A DNA stretch of 64,000 bases from Altererythrobacter sp. KTW20L (GCF_023501975.1 NZ_JAMFLH010000012.1:83433-147432); one strand, 5' to 3'; numbered from the stretch's first letter, positions 44,400 through 56,070 are shown. Notes: generated by a model not told the origin, from the letters alone. Program-made: numbers and translations.

Positions 44400-45994
44400 G
44401 CCACCAGCCGCACGCGGGCGCCGATATTGCCCACGATCGTGTCTTCCTGCGAATTGGCGGGGCAGAAGGTGGACATGTCGGTGGTGCCCTGCAGAGTGAT
44501 CGTGTTGGCCGCGATCATCAGGCACTGGCTGGTCACCCTGGCCGTGCCTGAGAAGGTCACGTTGCTGCTCGGGAAATAGAGCGTCCCGTTGAGCACCGTC
44601 TGCGCATTGCCGTTGATGTCATTTTTGCTGGTGCCTTCGCTTTCGCGATCCTCGAACACCAGCATGCCGGCCAGCTTGCTGGCCTGTTCAGCCGGCACGC
44701 CGCGAGCGATAAGATCGGATGCCTGGATGGCAGTCAGACTGATGCGCGATCCCCCACGGATCTTCATGTAGGCCCCGTTCTTCAGCACGAACATGATGTT
44801 GTTGCCGGTCACTTCGTGCTGGCTGGTGATGTCCACCCCGCCGCCATCGATGATGTACACGCCCGGGGCGAAAGACGAATCGCACCGGATGAAAATGTCG
44901 CTGTATGTTCCGGGCAGGACACTGCCCGCATCGGTTCCGCCAGTCGTAGCAACGTTGCTGTAGGTGGTGTTGATCGTGGTGGAACGCCGTTCCCAGATCC
45001 TGTTCTGGCCATTGCCCGAAACATGCGTCCAGGCCACCGACGTGCTGCTCGTGGTTCCTTCCTGGGTATTGTTGCTGACAATCTGCCCGGTGGCGTTGCT
45101 GGTGGACGTGGAGTTCTGCTTGGGGGCGCCGTAGGTGTAATAGGTGGCGTTGTTGGTGTTCGACCCGCGGAAATAGGCATAGGTCATTGTGCTGGTGGTC
45201 GAGACGTTGGCCGTCGTCGTGCCCGATGTGCTGGAGCAGGAGTACTCGCGGTTGACCTGCGATTCCACAGGGTTGGGCGGGCTGAGGTTCTCGAACGGAT
45301 CGAACAGGCCGGACAGGTTTTCAAGGATCGTGTCGTCGGTGTTGTTCTTGAACCAGTCATCCACTCCTCCGGCTGAAAGGATCCAGCCGGCACTGACGGT
45401 GGGATTCCCGTTGGCGCGCACGGAATTGGCGTCAGTGGAAAGAGCAGCCATTCCACACCCGGCAGTGAGGCTGGCGTTGCCGCCGATAGTTATGGCACCG
45501 TCCTCGTCGTCGTCGATCGCAATCAGGCACGAGGTAAACGTGGTCCCTGCATCGAAGCTCGCCTGGGCATAGGCAGTAATCGACGCGGCCGAGCCGGTGA
45601 TAAAGCTGGAGAAGGGCAGCTCGCGGCTGGCCGAAGCGGTCACGACCACGGAATTGGCCACCCCGCCGGCATAGTTCGCCAGCTGAACCACGGGCGCGGC
45701 AGAAAAATCCTCGGTCGCCGAAAGGTTGGCTTCGAATTCCTGCTGGGCGCGGGTGACATAGACGTTCTGTGTATCATCAATAGCCATGGCCCATGCTCCG
45801 GCCACGGCTGCCTGGTCCACCGCAAACTGCAGCTCGCGCTTCCACATGTACCACTGGGCGAGATCGACGCCGATGCCGGCCCCGCCAATCAGGACAGGCG
45901 CACCAAGGGCCACGAGCAAAGTGGCATTACCACTGTTGCATCCAGCCATGCCAATGATTTTGCGTCTTATTTTCCCGATCATCGCGCCGTCCAT
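44396..45994 (-). CDS. TadG-like pilus assembly protein (module 1)
   Basis: Protein of 532 aa. The N-terminus carries the TadG unit GNATLLVALGAPVLIGGAGIGVDLAQWYMWKRELQFAVDQAAVAGA (about residues 22-67). The exported part is Ser/Thr/Asn-rich and contains six or more cysteines, with a long low-complexity stretch (about 250-360) of TST and NNT runs. A beta-helix-like end follows (ITSQHEVTGNNIMFVLKNGAYMKIRGG). Unlike the module-2 TadG it has no MIDAS motif. First gene of module 1; it is divergent from the synthase-family gene at 46139. Confidence 0.8.
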   Translation of the reverse strand: MDGAMIGKIRRKIIGMAGCNSGNATLLVALGAPVLIGGAGIGVDLAQWYMWKRELQFAVDQAAVAGAWAMAIDDTQNVYVTRAQQEFEANLSATEDFSAAPVVQLANYAGGVANSVVVTASASRELPFSSFITGSAASITAYAQASFDAGTTFTSCLIAIDDDEDGAITIGGNASLTAGCGMAALSTDANSVRANGNPTVSAGWILSAGGVDDWFKNNTDDTILENLSGLFDPFENLSPPNPVESQVNREYSCSSTSGTTTANVSTTSTMTYAYFRGSNTNNATYYTYGAPKQNSTSTSNATGQIVSNNTQEGTTSSTSVAWTHVSGNGQNRIWERRSTTINTTYSNVATTGGTDAGSVLPGTYSDIFIRCDSSFAPGVYIIDGGGVDITSQHEVTGNNIMFVLKNGAYMKIRGGSRISLTAIQASDLIARGVPAEQASKLAGMLVFEDRESEGTSKNDINGNAQTVLNGTLYFPSSNVTFSGTARVTSQCLMIAANTITLQGTTDMSTFCPANSQEDTIVGNIGARVRLVA

Positions 45995-46061
45995 TCATGG
46001 ATCTTTTGAACTTCTTACCAGAACTACGACTGGCGTGGTTGCGCGAGCGTTGAGAAGGGCG

Positions 46062-46079
46062 GTTAACCGTTGTTAACCT
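46062..46079 (-). promoter_or_regulatory. Possible CtrA-like palindrome ahead of tadG (module 1)
   Basis: GGTTAACCGTTGTTAACC contains TTAA-N6-TTAA within a near-perfect palindrome, 68-85 bp upstream of the tadG start. CtrA sites are usually TTAA-N7-TTAA, so this is one base off in spacing. It also lies 60 bp ahead of the divergent gene at 46139. Confidence 0.3.
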
Positions 46080-46138
46080 TTTGGGCGGGGTTTGCGGGCT
46101 TGACCGCAGGGTCTGCAAGGGGCGATGGCGCTGACCAG

Positions 46139-46783
46139 ATGACCGAACTCGATCCTTGCGACTTGCCGCTCGTCCAGCGACTGGCCCTGTCCTATGCCCC
46201 TGCCCGCGCGCGGGGCAATGAACTGGCCCTGCTCATGCTCGATCATCGCCTGGCCACGATCCTGCGACAGGGTGGGGAGCCGGTGATCGCGCAGATCAAG
46301 CTGGCCTGGTGGCGCGAACGGCTAGGGGAACACCCTGATGCTTGGCCTGCCGGGGAGCCGCTGCTGGAGGCCCTGCGCCGGTGGCCCGCACCACTTGCCA
46401 CCCTCGCCCCTCTGGTCGATGGCTGGGAAGCCTTGCTGGCCGATGAGCTTACCCTGTCTGGAATCGAGGAATTCGCGGCGGGTCGCGCCGCAGCGTGGCA
46501 GGCACTGGCTCCCGCAGATCAGGCCAGTGCTGCCGGGCAAGTGGCCCGCGAATGGGCGTTGGCGGACCTCGCCATGCATCTCGGGAAGGAGGGAGAGGCC
46601 GGGGCGGCGCGCAGGCTGGTTCTGACCGGGCCCAGCCGCGCTGTCCGCTTGCCCCGGGCCCTACGACCGCTGGCCGTGCTGCACAGGCTGGCCCGGCGCG
46701 CGATCGAACGGGACAGCAGCGACATGCTCGATGGGCCGGGTGCCGGACTTGTCGCCTTGCGGATCGGGCTGTTCGGGCGTTAA
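46139..46783 (+). CDS. Squalene/phytoene synthase-family protein (short, NDUFAF6-like)
   Basis: Protein of 214 aa. The family core is seen in LSYAPARARGNELALLMLDHRLATILRQGGEPVIAQIKLAWWRERLGE (about residues 15-62), followed by WPAPLATLAPLVDGWEALL. The DxxxD prenyl-diphosphate motifs of true synthases are not evident, and the chain is shorter than the roughly 280 aa of active enzymes. It is therefore more like the NDUFAF6-type branch, whose eukaryotic members help assemble complex I. Start ATG 46139 (MTELDPCDLPL) was chosen; an upstream frame adds poor sequence. Confidence 0.7.
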   Translation: MTELDPCDLPLVQRLALSYAPARARGNELALLMLDHRLATILRQGGEPVIAQIKLAWWRERLGEHPDAWPAGEPLLEALRRWPAPLATLAPLVDGWEALLADELTLSGIEEFAAGRAAAWQALAPADQASAAGQVAREWALADLAMHLGKEGEAGAARRLVLTGPSRAVRLPRALRPLAVLHRLARRAIERDSSDMLDGPGAGLVALRIGLFGR

Positions 46784-46829
46784 ACCGTTGTCGGACGGGT
46801 AATTATTGCCGGGCAGGGGGGATTCGCCA

Positions 46830-47297
46830 ATGAACCGGGTCGTACTGGGGGCCTTCGTGGCATTGCTGATGGTTGGCACGGGGCTGTTCTGGCTCCAGGG
46901 CCGGGCCCAGGTCGAGGCAGGTGCGCCGCCGCCGGTACCGGTTACGCCTGCTTCCGCCGATGACGGATCGCTGCCCGAGGCCGACGTTGCGGGGCTGCAG
47001 GGCCCGGCACCGCCCCAAAGCACGCGCCTCACGCGAGAAGAGCAGCGCTTCTTCCGCTATGACACAGACCGCGACCGCCGGATCACCCGCAACGAGATGA
47101 TGTCCAGCCGCACCGCCGCTTTCCGCGCGCTCGATACCGACGGCAACAACCTGCTGACTTTCGAGGAATGGGCGGTTACGACCAGTGAACGGTTTGCCGG
47201 GATGGATGCCGACGGCAACGGCTGGCTCAGCCCTGCCGAATTCGCCACCAGCGCCCCCAGGCCACGGCCAACGCAAACCCCGCGGTGCAACTGCTAG
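46830..47297 (+). CDS. EF-hand domain protein, membrane-anchored or exported
   Basis: Protein of 155 aa. Residues 3-24 are hydrophobic (RVVLGAFVALLMVGTGLFWLQG), acting as a signal anchor. A Pro/Ala linker follows. Three calcium-loop motifs come next: DTDRDRRITRNE, DTDGNNLLTFEEW and DADGNGWLSPAEF (about residues 81-140). They fit EF-hands that would act in the periplasm. AGGGGGGA-like SD lies just before ATG 46830. It converges on trmFO with one base between the stops. The role is unknown. Confidence 0.82.
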   Translation: MNRVVLGAFVALLMVGTGLFWLQGRAQVEAGAPPPVPVTPASADDGSLPEADVAGLQGPAPPQSTRLTREEQRFFRYDTDRDRRITRNEMMSSRTAAFRALDTDGNNLLTFEEWAVTTSERFAGMDADGNGWLSPAEFATSAPRPRPTQTPRCNC

Positions 47298-47298
47298 A

Positions 47299-48663
47299 TC
47301 AGGCGGGTACTCGCTCCAGCCCGGCCTTGCTCAATTGGGCCAGCCACTCACCGAAATCCTGCTTGGCGCGGCCGGTATAGGCTTCCTTGCGCGATTTCTT
47401 GTTCACATCGTGCAGGGGCGGGAACAGGCCGAAATTGATGTTCATCGGCTGGTAGTCGCTCGCTTCCGCATCGCCGGTGATATGGGCCAGCAATGCGCCG
47501 CAGGCAGAGGTGCGCGGCGGGCCCTGCCAGCTAGCGCCTTGCACTTCGGCGGCTGTCATCATCCCTGCCAGCATGCCCACGGCGGCGCTCTCGATATAGC
47601 CTTCGCAGCCCGTCACTTGCCCCGCAAAGCGGATATGTTCCGCACCTTTCAACCGTAACTGCCGGTCAAGCAGGGTGGGCGAGTTGATGAAGGTGTTGCG
47701 GTGCATTCCGCCCAGCCGGGCAAATTCCGCATCTTGCAGGCCGGGGATCGTGCGGAACAGTTCCACCTGCGCGCCGTATTTCATCTTGGTCTGGAAGCCG
47801 ACCATGTTCCACAGCGTACCCAGCTTGTTGTCCTGCCGCAGTTGCACCACGGCATAGGGCCAGCGACCCTGCGGGAATTCGGGCGTGGCGGCGTGGGGGT
47901 TGTCGAGGCCGACGGGCTTCATCGGGCCGAAGCGCAATGTTTCCCGCCCACGCTCTGCCATCACCTCGATGGGCATGCAGCCATCGAAATAGGGCGTGTT
48001 GGCTTCCCATTCCTTGAAGTCGCCCTTTTCGGCCGCCAGCAGGCCATCGACAAAGGCGTAGTACTCCTCGCGCGTCATCGGGCAGTTGATGTAGTCCTTG
48101 CCACCTTTGTCCCACCGCGCGGCCATCCAGCAGATCGACATGTCGATGCTTTCATGGTGGACGATAGGGGCAATGGCATCGAAGAAGGCGAGGCGGTCCT
48201 TGCCCGTGGCGGCCACGATACTGTCCGCCAGTTGCGGCGCGGTAAGCGGGCCGGTGGCGACGACAGTGAGGCCGCTGGCAGGCAGCTGATCCACGCGCTC
48301 GCGCACCACGGTAACGTTCGGGTGGCCTTCAAGCGCCTTCTGCACCTCGGCGCTGAACACGTCGCGGTCAACTGCCATGGCACTGCCGGCGGGAACGCGC
48401 GCCACTTCGCCCGCGCGCATGATCAGCGAATCGAGCCGTCGCATCTCGTGGTGGAGCAGGCCGACGGCATTCTTCTCGTCATCGTCCGACCGGAACGAGT
48501 TGGAGCAGACGAGTTCGGCCAGGCCATCGGTGTGATGGGCCGCCGTGCCGTCACCGCCGCCGCGCATTTCCGACAGGCGCACCTTCACCCCGCGCTGGGC
48601 GAGCTGCCATGCGGCTTCGCTGCCAGCCAGCCCGCCGCCAATGATATGCACATCGTAGGTCAT
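47299..48663 (-). CDS. trmFO: Folate-dependent tRNA uridine-54 methyltransferase TrmFO
   Basis: Flavoprotein of 454 aa that makes ribothymidine at position 54 of tRNA using methylenetetrahydrofolate and FADH2. The Rossmann motif is [21 protein letters not shown] (residues 5-25). Family marks are [12 protein letters not shown] with a conserved Cys (about residue 53), [41 protein letters not shown] and [13 protein letters not shown]. Normal length. It is divergent from the YhhN-family gene. Confidence 0.96.
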   Translation of the reverse strand: MTYDVHIIGGGLAGSEAAWQLAQRGVKVRLSEMRGGGDGTAAHHTDGLAELVCSNSFRSDDDEKNAVGLLHHEMRRLDSLIMRAGEVARVPAGSAMAVDRDVFSAEVQKALEGHPNVTVVRERVDQLPASGLTVVATGPLTAPQLADSIVAATGKDRLAFFDAIAPIVHHESIDMSICWMAARWDKGGKDYINCPMTREEYYAFVDGLLAAEKGDFKEWEANTPYFDGCMPIEVMAERGRETLRFGPMKPVGLDNPHAATPEFPQGRWPYAVVQLRQDNKLGTLWNMVGFQTKMKYGAQVELFRTIPGLQDAEFARLGGMHRNTFINSPTLLDRQLRLKGAEHIRFAGQVTGCEGYIESAAVGMLAGMMTAAEVQGASWQGPPRTSACGALLAHITGDAEASDYQPMNINFGLFPPLHDVNKKSRKEAYTGRAKQDFGEWLAQLSKAGLERVPA

Positions 48664-48708
48664 GCGTCGCGCTTGCAGACATGCGGCGTTCCGGTCAAGA
48701 GATGCAGC

Positions 48709-49371
48709 ATGTCACGCCACGCCCTGGTCGAGAAACGTCCCTTCCTGCTGCTCAGCGTGGCGGCGGCGCTGGCGTTCTATTATCTGCGCTGGACGAGCTT
48801 TCCCGAAGGCTACCTGATCCCGGTCAAGGGCGCGGCGGCGGCCATGCTGGGGGTCTATGCCTGGGTGCGTCACTCGGGACCGGACGCACGGCTGCTGGCC
48901 TGGGGGCTGGGCGCGGCATCGCTGGGCGACATGGCGATGCAGGTGGACCAGCAGATCGGCGGGCTGCTGTTCTTCATGTTCCACGTGCTGGCCATGGGCG
49001 TGTTCCTGCGCCACCGGCGGCCGGATATGAAGGGTTCGCAACGCGCGACGGCCGTGGCGGTGCTGCTGCTCACCCCGCTGATCGCCTGGCTACTGACGGC
49101 AGACCTGCAGGTGGTGTTCTATGCCCTGGCCCTTGGCGGCATGGCGGCAAGCGCCTGGGCCAGCAGCTTCCCGCGCTATCGCGTGGGGGCAGGGGCCATG
49201 CTGTTCGTGGCAAGCGACCTGCTCATCTTCGCCGAAATGCGCCCGCTGGCCGGACACTTTCTGCCGCAGTTCATGGTCTGGCCGACCTACTACCTCGGCA
49301 TATTCCTGATCGCGACCGGTGTAGTGCAGACCCTGCGCAAGCGCGATCCGGAATTGCGGGTGGTGCAGTAA
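48709..49371 (+). CDS. YhhN-family membrane protein (lysoplasmalogenase-like)
   Basis: Integral membrane protein of 220 aa with about eight helices. [30 protein letters not shown], then [40 protein letters not shown] and [13 protein letters not shown] reproduce the YhhN/TMEM86 pattern with its acidic and histidine residues in helices. Eukaryotic TMEM86 hydrolyses lysoplasmalogens; the bacterial substrate is not fixed. The ATG at 48709 was chosen since the long upstream frame is a shadow of trmFO. Confidence 0.87.
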   Translation: MSRHALVEKRPFLLLSVAAALAFYYLRWTSFPEGYLIPVKGAAAAMLGVYAWVRHSGPDARLLAWGLGAASLGDMAMQVDQQIGGLLFFMFHVLAMGVFLRHRRPDMKGSQRATAVAVLLLTPLIAWLLTADLQVVFYALALGGMAASAWASSFPRYRVGAGAMLFVASDLLIFAEMRPLAGHFLPQFMVWPTYYLGIFLIATGVVQTLRKRDPELRVVQ

Positions 49372-49387
49372 GGCGGGACCAGGTGCG

Positions 49388-49801
49388 CTAGGCCCAACCT
49401 GCCTCGCGCATCGCGTAGGCGTCATTCCAGATCTTGGTCATGTTCGCTATTTTTCCGCCATTGAACCGGAAGACGTAGCAATAATCCGAAGCGATCGATT
49501 TGCCCGTGGGCGGCACCGGGCCGCCTTCTCCCGTATGGGTGGCGTGGAACACTGCCGCGCCGACAACTGTGCTGCGCTCTTCATCGACCGCAAAGCCGAG
49601 CATTTCATAGCGCATGTCGGGCAGGGCAGGGGCGAGGTGCGCCATCCATTCTGTGTAGTCTTGTACGGTGTTTACCCCGGCCAGCGCATCGGCCTGCGCC
49701 GTAAACACAGCATCCGGCCTGCACCATTGCTGGCACACGGCCCAGCCCTTGCCGGTTTCGCAGGCATCGAAGAATGCGAGCGCATCGTCCTTGATCGGCA
49801 T
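49388..49801 (-). CDS. NTF2-like / SnoaL-family protein
   Basis: Small cytoplasmic protein of 137 aa with the cystatin-like alpha+beta NTF2 fold: ALAFFDACETGKGWAVCQQWC, then VNTVQDYTEWMAHLAPALPDMRYEMLGFAVDEE and a curved sheet ending in YVFRFNGGKIANMTKIWND. Such folds serve as enzymes (SnoaL, ketosteroid isomerase) or ligand binders; no catalytic residue pattern is diagnostic here. It lies downstream of gyrA on the same strand. Confidence 0.78.
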   Translation of the reverse strand: MPIKDDALAFFDACETGKGWAVCQQWCRPDAVFTAQADALAGVNTVQDYTEWMAHLAPALPDMRYEMLGFAVDEERSTVVGAAVFHATHTGEGGPVPPTGKSIASDYCYVFRFNGGKIANMTKIWNDAYAMREAGWA

Positions 49802-49861
49802 CCCAGTCCCTCCATCTTTTGAACAACGGAGAGGCTATGCCCCAAGTAATCCGAAGGCGAC

Positions 49862-52609
<2,748 letters not shown>

Positions 52610-52965
52610 CTGCGGTTGTCACCCGTCCGTTGTTCTGATCTGCTGGAGACGTATCCGACCCTAGGGGAAGGGGCGGGTACAAGCCAGCGGCGCGGCCCTG
52701 TTCAACCCTGCCGGAGGCCCTTTATCCACACTTGGAGGCACCCTAAAGGGCAGCTAGGCCCAGCTGTGGGGACCCGATTATGAAACCGATTATGAACTGG
52801 GGGGTTATGCCCGTGTTCAAATGGCGTTCAGTCCCCGGGCCGTAACACCCAATTGCAATACGGATCATTCCATTGCACTAGCGCGGACCGTACCGGAATA
52901 TGGGTAGCCGGGGGCGTTTTCGCCAGCAGTTTCGGGTCCGCAATACACTTCAGGAGAGTTGATTG
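52610..52965. other. Divergent gap between gyrA and the exported TPR gene
   Basis: No gene-like frame lies in these 356 bases. TTATCCACA (52723-52731) is a perfect match to the E. coli DnaA box. An 11-base direct repeat CCGATTATGAA occurs twice in close succession (around 52777-52798). Promoters for both genes should be here, but none matches a consensus clearly. Confidence 0.4.
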
Positions 52966-54228
52966 ATGCTTCGCCACTCCGTTCTCGCAGGCCGCAAGTC
53001 GGCCAAGAACATTGTTTCCGCTCTGGCCATGGCCGTGGCGCTGACCGGGGCAGGCCTTGCCGCCGGCGCTGTGGTGTCGGCTCCTGCTTCAGCCCAGGAA
53101 TATTCACGGGCTTTCGTCGATATCTACACCCCCGCTGCAGATGTGGTGAATGCCGAAGGCGGCGATGTGGCATCGGTGGCTGGCCAGTTCCCCGCGATCG
53201 TGGCAGCCGCCCAGACCGCTGACGAGAAATTTGCTGCGGGCAACCTGATCCTGATCGCGGGCAACAAGGCGGAAAACGCCACCTGGCAGCGCCAGGGCCT
53301 CGAATTGCAGCTCGCCAGCGGCAAGGTCGCGCCCGAGCAGGTCGGCCTCTTCAACTGGTTCGTCGGCAGCCTGGCTTTCAACGCGCAAGATTATGCCGCT
53401 GCCCGCGCTGCGCTGCAGCTTGCCCAGCAGAACAACTATGCCGATGGCGATGTGCACGGCCTGATCGCCGAAACCTATTACCAGGAAGGCAACGCCGCAG
53501 GCGGGCTGGCCTATATCAGGCGCGTGATCGAGACGACCGCAGCTGCCGGCGGCGACGTGCCGCAGCAGTGGGTATTGCGCAGCCTGCAGGCGGCCTACAA
53601 TTCCAACCTGTTGGACGAAGCAATCGATGCCTCGATCATGCTGGTGACCTATCACCCCACCCAGGAAAACTGGCTGCGCGCACTGCAGGTCGCCAATTCG
53701 CTGGGGGACTTCGATCCCCAGGCGCGGCTTGACCTGATGCGCTTGATGCGGCTGACCAACACGCTGACCGAGCGGTCGGAATATATCCGCTATATCGAGG
53801 ACGCCGATCCGCGCATCATGTCGAACGAGGTGTCCGCTGTGCTCGGCGAGGCAGTCGCGGCCGGCCATCTGGCCGAAGGCGATAACTATACCACCGAGAT
53901 ACGCGATGTTGTTGCTGATCGCATGGCCGGCGACCGGGCCGAAGCACCGTCACTGGTGGCCGAAGCGCGCGGTTCGGCGAATGGCCGGGATGCGCTGGTA
54001 GCGGGTGATGTGCTCTATTCCCTGAACGATTTTGCCGGGGCCGAGGAAATGTACGCCCTGGCAGTCGAAAAGGGCGGGGCCGATACGGCTACCGCGCAAA
54101 CCCGCCTGGGCATGGCCCAGGTCCGCCAGGGCAAGAACGCCGCTGGTGCAGCGACCCTTTCGCAGGTGACCGGCCCGCGCGCCACGGTTGCAAGATTGTG
54201 GGCGACTTACGCCGCCAGCCAGGGCTGA
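52966..54228 (+). CDS. Exported TPR-like repeat protein
   Basis: Periplasmic protein of 420 aa. A long signal peptide (about residues 1-45) ends with SAPASAQEYSRAF. The rest is helical, with repeated TPR-like units such as FNAQDYAAARAALQLAQQNNYADGDVHGLIAETYYQEGNAAGGLAYI and LAGDVLYSLNDFAGAEEMYALAVEKGGAD. It probably acts as a scaffold at the envelope. The ATG at 52966 is preceded by AGGAGA at about eight bases; a TTG directly before it is a less likely start. A strong terminator follows the stop. Partners are unknown. Confidence 0.8.
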   Translation: MLRHSVLAGRKSAKNIVSALAMAVALTGAGLAAGAVVSAPASAQEYSRAFVDIYTPAADVVNAEGGDVASVAGQFPAIVAAAQTADEKFAAGNLILIAGNKAENATWQRQGLELQLASGKVAPEQVGLFNWFVGSLAFNAQDYAAARAALQLAQQNNYADGDVHGLIAETYYQEGNAAGGLAYIRRVIETTAAAGGDVPQQWVLRSLQAAYNSNLLDEAIDASIMLVTYHPTQENWLRALQVANSLGDFDPQARLDLMRLMRLTNTLTERSEYIRYIEDADPRIMSNEVSAVLGEAVAAGHLAEGDNYTTEIRDVVADRMAGDRAEAPSLVAEARGSANGRDALVAGDVLYSLNDFAGAEEMYALAVEKGGADTATAQTRLGMAQVRQGKNAAGAATLSQVTGPRATVARLWATYAASQG

Positions 54229-54256
54229 ATCCACGCTCAAGCTAAACTGATCACGC

Positions 54257-54300
54257 GAACGGCGCGGGAGGCTAGACGCTTCCCGCGCCGTTTCGTTTTT
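54257..54300 (+). terminator. Rho-independent terminator of the TPR-like gene
   Basis: ACGGCGCGGGA (54259-54269) pairs with TCCCGCGCCGT (54281-54291) over an 11-base loop and is followed by TTCGTTTTT. It lies 30 bp after the stop and just ahead of the convergent ychF stop. Confidence 0.92.
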
Positions 54301-54313
54301 GCGGCGATTGCGA

Positions 54314-55414
54314 TCAGACGTTGAACTTGAAGTGCAGCACATCACCGTCCTGCACGACATATTCCTTGCCTTCCTGCCGCAGCTTGCCCGCTTCCTTGGC
54401 TCCGGCCTCGCCATTGAGGGCGATGTAGTCGTCATAGGCGATCGTTTCGGCGCGGATGAAGCCGCGCTCGAAATCGGTGTGGATCTCGCCGGCGGCCTGC
54501 GGGGCCTTGGCTCCCTTGTGCACGGTCCAGGCGCGCGCTTCCTTGGGGCCTACGGTGAAGAAGGTGATGAGGTGCAACAGATCGTAACCCGAGCGTATCA
54601 CGCGGGCGAGGCCGGTTTCATGGAGGCCCATCTCCGCCAGGAACACCATGCGTTCTTCGGCATCCATGCCGACCAGTTCGCTTTCGATGGCGGCCGACAC
54701 GATCACTGCATTGGCGCCGTCGGCCTTTGCCTTCTCGAACACGCGGGCAGAAAAGGCATTGCCCTCGGCCGCGCTCTCTTCCTCGACATTGCAGACGTAT
54801 AGCACCGGCTTGGCGGTCAGCAGCTGTGCCTGGGCGAAGACCCGCGCTTCTTCCTCGTCGGCCAGTTCAACCAGCCGGGCGGGCTTGCCATCGCGCAACA
54901 GGTCGAGCGCCTTGCCAAGCACCACGGCGATCAGCTTCTGTTCCTTGTCGCCCTGCGCGCCTTTTTTCTGCGCGGCGGGAACGCGCTTTTCCAGGCTTTC
55001 GAGGTCGGACAGCATCAGTTCGGTTTCCACCGTTTCCGCGTCGGAGATCGGATCGACCTTGTTATCGACATGCTGGATGTCATCGTTTTCAAAGCAGCGC
55101 AGCACGTGGACAATAGCATCCACCTCGCGGATATTGCCGAGGAACTGGTTGCCGAGCCCTTCGCCCTTCGAAGCGCCGCGCACGAGACCGGCGATATCTA
55201 CGAAGCCAAGCTGGGTGGGGATGATCTTCTGGCTGCCTGCAATTGCGGCCAGCTTGTCGAGCCGCGGATCGGGCACGCCTACATTGCCCACGTTGGGTTC
55301 GATCGTGCAGAACGGATAGTTGGCAGCCTGGGCTGCCTGCGTCTCGGTCAGCGCGTTGAACAGGGTTGATTTGCCGACATTGGGCAGGCCCACGATCCCG
55401 CAGCGGAATCCCAT
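54314..55414 (-). CDS. ychF: Ribosome-binding ATPase YchF (OLA1 family)
   Basis: P-loop NTPase of 366 aa, Obg-related but preferring ATP. It binds ribosomes and modulates stress responses. G1 is GLPNVGKSTLFNALT (residues 9-23), followed by ANYPFCTIEPNVG and the G3 region FVDIAGLVRGASKGEGLGNQFL. The C-terminal TGS domain (about 280-366) contains LITFFTVGPKEARAWTV and FERGFIRAETIAYDDY. Normal length; single gene. Confidence 0.97.
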   Translation of the reverse strand: MGFRCGIVGLPNVGKSTLFNALTETQAAQAANYPFCTIEPNVGNVGVPDPRLDKLAAIAGSQKIIPTQLGFVDIAGLVRGASKGEGLGNQFLGNIREVDAIVHVLRCFENDDIQHVDNKVDPISDAETVETELMLSDLESLEKRVPAAQKKGAQGDKEQKLIAVVLGKALDLLRDGKPARLVELADEEEARVFAQAQLLTAKPVLYVCNVEEESAAEGNAFSARVFEKAKADGANAVIVSAAIESELVGMDAEERMVFLAEMGLHETGLARVIRSGYDLLHLITFFTVGPKEARAWTVHKGAKAPQAAGEIHTDFERGFIRAETIAYDDYIALNGEAGAKEAGKLRQEGKEYVVQDGDVLHFKFNV

Positions 55415-55522
55415 CTTTGTTGTCCTTCATATCCGGAAGATGGCGCGCCTTAGGCTGCTGTCCGGCGCGAGGCAATGCCGCAGGACCTTTCCCTGACCCT
55501 AAATCCCTGCCCCAGAACGGGT

Positions 55523-55556
55523 AAGGGCGGACACCCAGGAGAAGGTGCCCGCCCTT
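55523..55556 (-). terminator. Stem-loop downstream of the PEP-CTERM gene
   Basis: AAGGGCGG (55523-55530) pairs with CCGCCCTT (55549-55556), and an inner CACC/GGTG pair lengthens the stem. On the minus strand the stem ends with CCCTTACCC and no strong T-tract, so termination is probable but weak. It lies 27 bases after the stop of the minus-strand gene. Confidence 0.5.
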
Positions 55557-55583
55557 GGACTTGGGTACGACTGAGGGTGGCTA

Positions 55584-55907
55584 TCAGGCCTGCTTGCGGC
55601 CGGTCTGGCGACGGCGACGCGCAAAGGCGAGGCCGGCGAGGCCGAGGCCGAACATGCCCAGCATGCCGGGTTCGGGAACCTGCACACCGCTGGTGGTGCT
55701 GGTTGTGCCGCCCGTGCTGGAGGTCGAGGTGCTGGTCGAAGTCGACGTGCTGGTGCTCGACGACGTCGAGGTGCTGCCCGAGCAGTCCTTCTTGCAATAG
55801 CCGCCCGACGAGGACGAGCTGCCCCACCAGGACCAGGTGGCCGAAGCCGGAACGGACCAGACCGAGATCGAAGCAACGGCCACGGCGAGAACGGTTTTCT
55901 TGAACAT
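55584..55907 (-). CDS. PEP-CTERM-sorted small secreted protein
   Basis: Protein of 107 aa. A signal peptide (about residues 1-23, FKKTVLAVAVASISVWSVPASA) precedes a short mature part that begins WSWWGSSSSSGGYCKKDCSG and then runs into an ST repeat (TSTSTSTSTS-type, about residues 45-70). The C-terminal sorting signal is VPEPGMLGMFGLGLAGLAFARRRR, followed by seven residues: the PEP motif, a transmembrane helix and an Arg cluster recognised by exosortase. It should be anchored or processed at the surface, perhaps glycosylated at the Ser/Thr run. The exosortase is not in this window. ATG 55907 follows AGGGGA. Confidence 0.88.
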   Translation of the reverse strand: MFKKTVLAVAVASISVWSVPASATWSWWGSSSSSGGYCKKDCSGSTSTSSSTSTSTSTSTSTSSTGGTTSTTSGVQVPEPGMLGMFGLGLAGLAFARRRRQTGRKQA

Positions 55908-56070
55908 GTGCAATTCCCCTGAATGCAAAACTGGGAGTGGTTACTGAAATTCTGGAGAATGCATCGCAAAGCCCGTGCCAATCGCAGATTTCTGCCGATT
56001 GCAGTGGTTAACGGGATTCGGGGTTGGGGTGACTTGTCAAAAGTTCCGACAGAATTGGGGAAAATTCCTG

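Noticed and set aside
45100..45260. Ser/Thr/Asn-rich tract of the first TadG as a frameshifted or non-coding stretch
   Set aside because: The frame stays open, cysteines and flanking TadG features continue and the neighbours are translationally coupled, so it is coding low-complexity sequence.
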